Assembly: GCA_950295325.1 (NCBI GenBank) | Contig: OX485803.1 | Location: 32,428,001-32,492,000, forward strand | DNA: 64,000 nt | From: Polytrichum commune | Taxonomy: Eukaryota > Streptophyta > Polytrichopsida > Polytrichales > Polytrichaceae | Direction of reading: 5' to 3' | Shown here: positions 61,680 to 64,000 of the stretch, one piece after another | How the letters are laid out: each line of letters opens with the position of its first letter | Position numbering within the stretch: position 1 is the first letter of the stretch | Translations under genes and position numbers: made by a program | The notes under the pieces: generated by a model | Databases searched by the model: none | Told to the model about the DNA's origin: nothing | Seen by the model: only the letters and a program-made list of their open reading frames with translations

Positions 61680-62263
61680 GTAGCTGGCTTCCAGGTGGTG
61701 TGGAGAAGAAGGAAGCGTCGAGGAAGAACGGGCACCAACTCCCGCGGAGAAGTTTCGCGTCGACCGACACGGTCGTTTGTCCTCGGCCACTCAGGTCCCA
61801 CACAGTTGTAATTCCCGCGAAGGCGGCGGCACCTTCACAGAACAATTGCTTCCACAACCCAAGTCGTCTTAACCTTGGTATAAACGATCACGAAGCGTCC
61901 ACAACTTCCATCATATCGGCGTTCACAGAATATAGACAGTAGCGTCTCATCGCAGACGACCGCCAACACAGACATCATTCAATCGCCGTATGTTCTCACT
62001 TGCATCTGCAGAGACAACCCTAGACTCCAGCTCCCACTCCATCCAAGTTGCTCTGGATTAGTAGTGCAATATCTCCAATTCTCCCATTTTGCATTGACAA
62101 GCAGATTCAGCTCTGCAGTTGCCGAAAATCAGGTAGCTGAGTCTTTGGGATTGGATCACCTCGAAGAATTTCTCCCCTTCTGAGACATCGTCGTGAATTA
62201 GGGTTTCTTGCGCCTGTGTCCCATCCTCGTCGACGGTTGAGAAGAGTTGAATCGAAACCCAGG
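61680..62263 (+). promoter_or_regulatory. promoter and leader of array gene 5
   Basis: TATA box at 61879-61884 in GGTATAAACGATCACGAAGCG. The leader is the longest of the five (ATG 385 bases after the TATA box), with CAGACGACCGCCAACAC (61953), CCAAGTTGCTCTGGATTAG (62043) and CAAGCAGATTCAGCTCTG (62098). The CGACCGACACGGTCG palindrome-like stretch (61759-61774) replaces the G-box seen in copies 2 and 3. A MITE composite ends at 61668, only about 200 bases upstream of the TATA box. Confidence 0.7.
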
Positions 62264-62614
62264 ATGGCAGTGGACACCACAGTGATCGTCAATGATACGG
62301 CGCACGCTTTGACCATGAAGGTTGAGTATCATCGCTATTCAGTGGACTTTGCAACTCTTGATAAGGGTGCCAGGTTTACAATGTATGTGGATTACAATGC
62401 CACCTACCAGGAGTTCTCGATGGGCGTAGATACCAAAGGGAAGACGCTGATCTTGAGTTCGGATGAGTGCTGCGACTACAAGTGCATCGTCATCAAGGAA
62501 GTGGACGGCGAGTTTGACGTCGAGAAAGAGCCGCGGAGGCATTTCAGCAACGAAGCGGTGAACACACCCGCTGCGGTTAAGAAATCAAAACTCAGCTGGA
62601 GATTTTGGTTGTAG
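62264..62614 (+). CDS. small conserved protein, array copy 5 (116 aa), function unknown
   Basis: Intronless paralogue and the most divergent at the start: MAVDTTVIVND, LTMKVEYHRYSVDFATLDKGARF. It keeps Cys69-Cys70-Cys74 (SSDECCDYKC), the VDGEFDVEKEPR block and KKSKLSWRFWL. The acidic linker is shorter (SNEAVNTP), giving the shortest member. G4 and the GN of KVGN, invariant elsewhere, are replaced here (D4, EY). The ATG lies in CCAGGATGGC rather than CCAAGATGGC. The intact frame despite substitutions suggests a functional gene. Confidence 0.88.
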   Translation: MAVDTTVIVNDTAHALTMKVEYHRYSVDFATLDKGARFTMYVDYNATYQEFSMGVDTKGKTLILSSDECCDYKCIVIKEVDGEFDVEKEPRRHFSNEAVNTPAAVKKSKLSWRFWL

Positions 62615-62905
62615 AAATCGGGGCGTACATTTAGAGAATTCAGGCCCATTTACCACATTGATTACTCATTCCTCCCTTGTACAGATTTTTTCGTCCCTCA
62701 GATTGAGGACTAATGATATACTGTCATTCCGACATGAACCAGCTCTCGAAACCCTAATGTGTTTTCCTCATCTTTGCTTGAACAAGTGGCATTTTCGCTT
62801 CCTTCCCAATGCTTGTCTCTGCATGAATCCTATGTGCATGACGTCACTGTCAAATTTGATCCCAGTTGGCAAACAATTTCCAAACTCTTACTTATACACA
62901 CTCGA

Positions 62906-63816
62906 CTGGAACGTATCGGAATTCGTCAATATATGGAATTCAATCCCTTTTGTAGAATCACTGAGTATGTTGTTGCACAGACATCGCGCCATTAAAACAA
63001 CCACGATAGGTGATTTTAGAACTGAACTTAATATTCAGGTAGCGGAATGCATCCCATACGGCCACCTACATGGATATGAAATTGTCGTGTGCTGAATGTA
63101 GAAAAGGCCCATGTCCAGAGGAAACATCCAATTTTCACTTCGCTTTCTCGTGTGTTTTCTGGATGGTGTATACATCATGAACATCTCCAAGGTCTGGAAT
63201 CTCATACAAATGAGAACACCTGATTACTTAATAGAGTTATCCGTAAACTAAAGCAAATGAAACCATGGGTTTAGTCCCAAACCCTGAGGTTATGAGAATT
63301 AAGATAAAGTCATCTGTTGCAAGTTCTCTTGGTGCTTAACTACCATACACAAAGAGTGTTGTCGGGTTGTTAAAAACCAGTTTTCTAGCTTGTCCTGCTA
63401 TGACGGATGGGTCAATCTAGCCTTGCAATATGGGATTTAGGACAATGGACACCATACGCATACCCTATTTTAGATCCTTAAATCCTCTCCAAGTTTGAGA
63501 CGTGAAAATAAAGAGGTCTTAATGGTTTCTCCCAACTTTCAAAATAGGCTCCGATACATGACAAGCTAACAACTCTAGACAAAATACATTTTTCAAAGGA
63601 GGATCAAACCCATGGTGCCATACCTCTTTGAAGGACTTTATGGATAACTTTGATGTATTGGTAATGTGACAAAAAACAAGTACATAGGTAATGTCTCAAC
63701 AAGTGCATTTCTTATACTAGAACAAATCATAATTTGGTCTTTAAGTAAGATGCATCGTAAATGACTAAAATATGGACTATATGATATGAGATTTGCAAAC
63801 CTTGGATAGTGCACTA
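62906..63816. other. intergenic, nothing recognised
   Basis: Beyond the conserved 3' flank of array gene 5 there is only AT-rich sequence with short chance ORFs. Confidence 0.4.
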
Positions 63817-64000
63817 AATATTGTATCTAGTGTCACTTACTGCTTGGAATCCCACAATATTAGAACTATTTATTATACATCTCTTTTTTATTGCTAACAA
63901 AAGTCAAAGCATTTGGACATTATAGTAACAATTTACATTAATAGCAAAATGAAATAGCATTGTGTAACTCCAAATAGTAAGTGGCACTAAATACAGTGTA
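63817..64000. mobile_element. MITE-like element cut by the window end
   Basis: CACTAAATATTGTATCTAGTGTCAC at about 63817 and, close to the window end, GTAAGTGGCACTAAATACA are inverted in their outer parts (CACTTACT / AGTAAGTG). Probably a member of the CACTAAATA-ended elements or a relative; its right terminus may lie outside the window. Confidence 0.4.

Noticed and set aside
41864-62542. Antisense ORFs of 67-114 codons opposite each of the five array genes
   Set aside because: They are shadows of the conserved sense frame; their apparent conservation is explained by the sense protein and they have no independent start context.
1-64000. CRISPR arrays, bacterial operons, riboswitches, rRNA
   Set aside because: Nothing of the kind seen; the tandem repeats present are minisatellites without spacer structure and the gene architecture is eukaryotic.

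Overview
This window looks like nuclear DNA of a land plant. It is AT-rich and gene-poor, with split genes that have GT-AG introns, a plant SWEET sugar transporter, a plant-type F-box/kelch protein, a plant-style hAT transposon, and many small inverted-repeat elements (MITEs). I cannot fix the species. Nothing looks bacterial, organellar or viral.

Layout. 1-15 kb: no intact gene; it holds a degenerate minus-strand coding trail (3.4-4.6 kb), a tRNA-derived SINE with a 16-bp target duplication (4650-4829), a mariner/Stowaway-like MITE (5896-6216) and a local direct duplication (12.07-12.98 kb). 15.1-19.3 kb: a SWEET gene on the plus strand, including the tiny 37-nt second exon that ORF finding misses; its start codon is unresolved. 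20.4-22.5 kb: an F-box/kelch gene on the minus strand, rebuilt here from four coding exons (381 aa). 25-33 kb: repeats, namely a 120-bp-arm fold-back, a Harbinger-type MITE with TAA target duplication, a pogo/Tigger-like transposase remnant and other MITEs. 33.9-38.66 kb: a structurally complete hAT transposon with 19-bp perfect terminal inverted repeats and a perfect 8-bp target duplication. Its transposase has one putative intron, bounded by a 23-bp direct repeat, and one in-frame TGA.

41.5-62.6 kb: an array of five intronless paralogous genes on the plus strand (ATGs at 41930, 47046, 49883, 55020, 62264) coding for near-identical 116-118 aa soluble proteins that I cannot assign to a characterised family. 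Promoter (TATA-AACGAT block), long leader, coding region and 3' flank were duplicated together. The spacers are filled with MITEs, several nested in one another: one 372-bp family is present as three full-length copies, two of them interrupted by other transposons, one of which carries an ORF with an AT-hook motif.

How the genes work together: the SWEET and F-box/kelch genes appear to be independent single genes. The five-copy array is the most notable gene cluster and is the best candidate for an undescribed system: a lineage-expanded small-protein family with a strongly conserved double-cysteine core and a tryptophan-rich C-terminus. All coordinates of exons and element ends were read by eye; no similarity search was possible.
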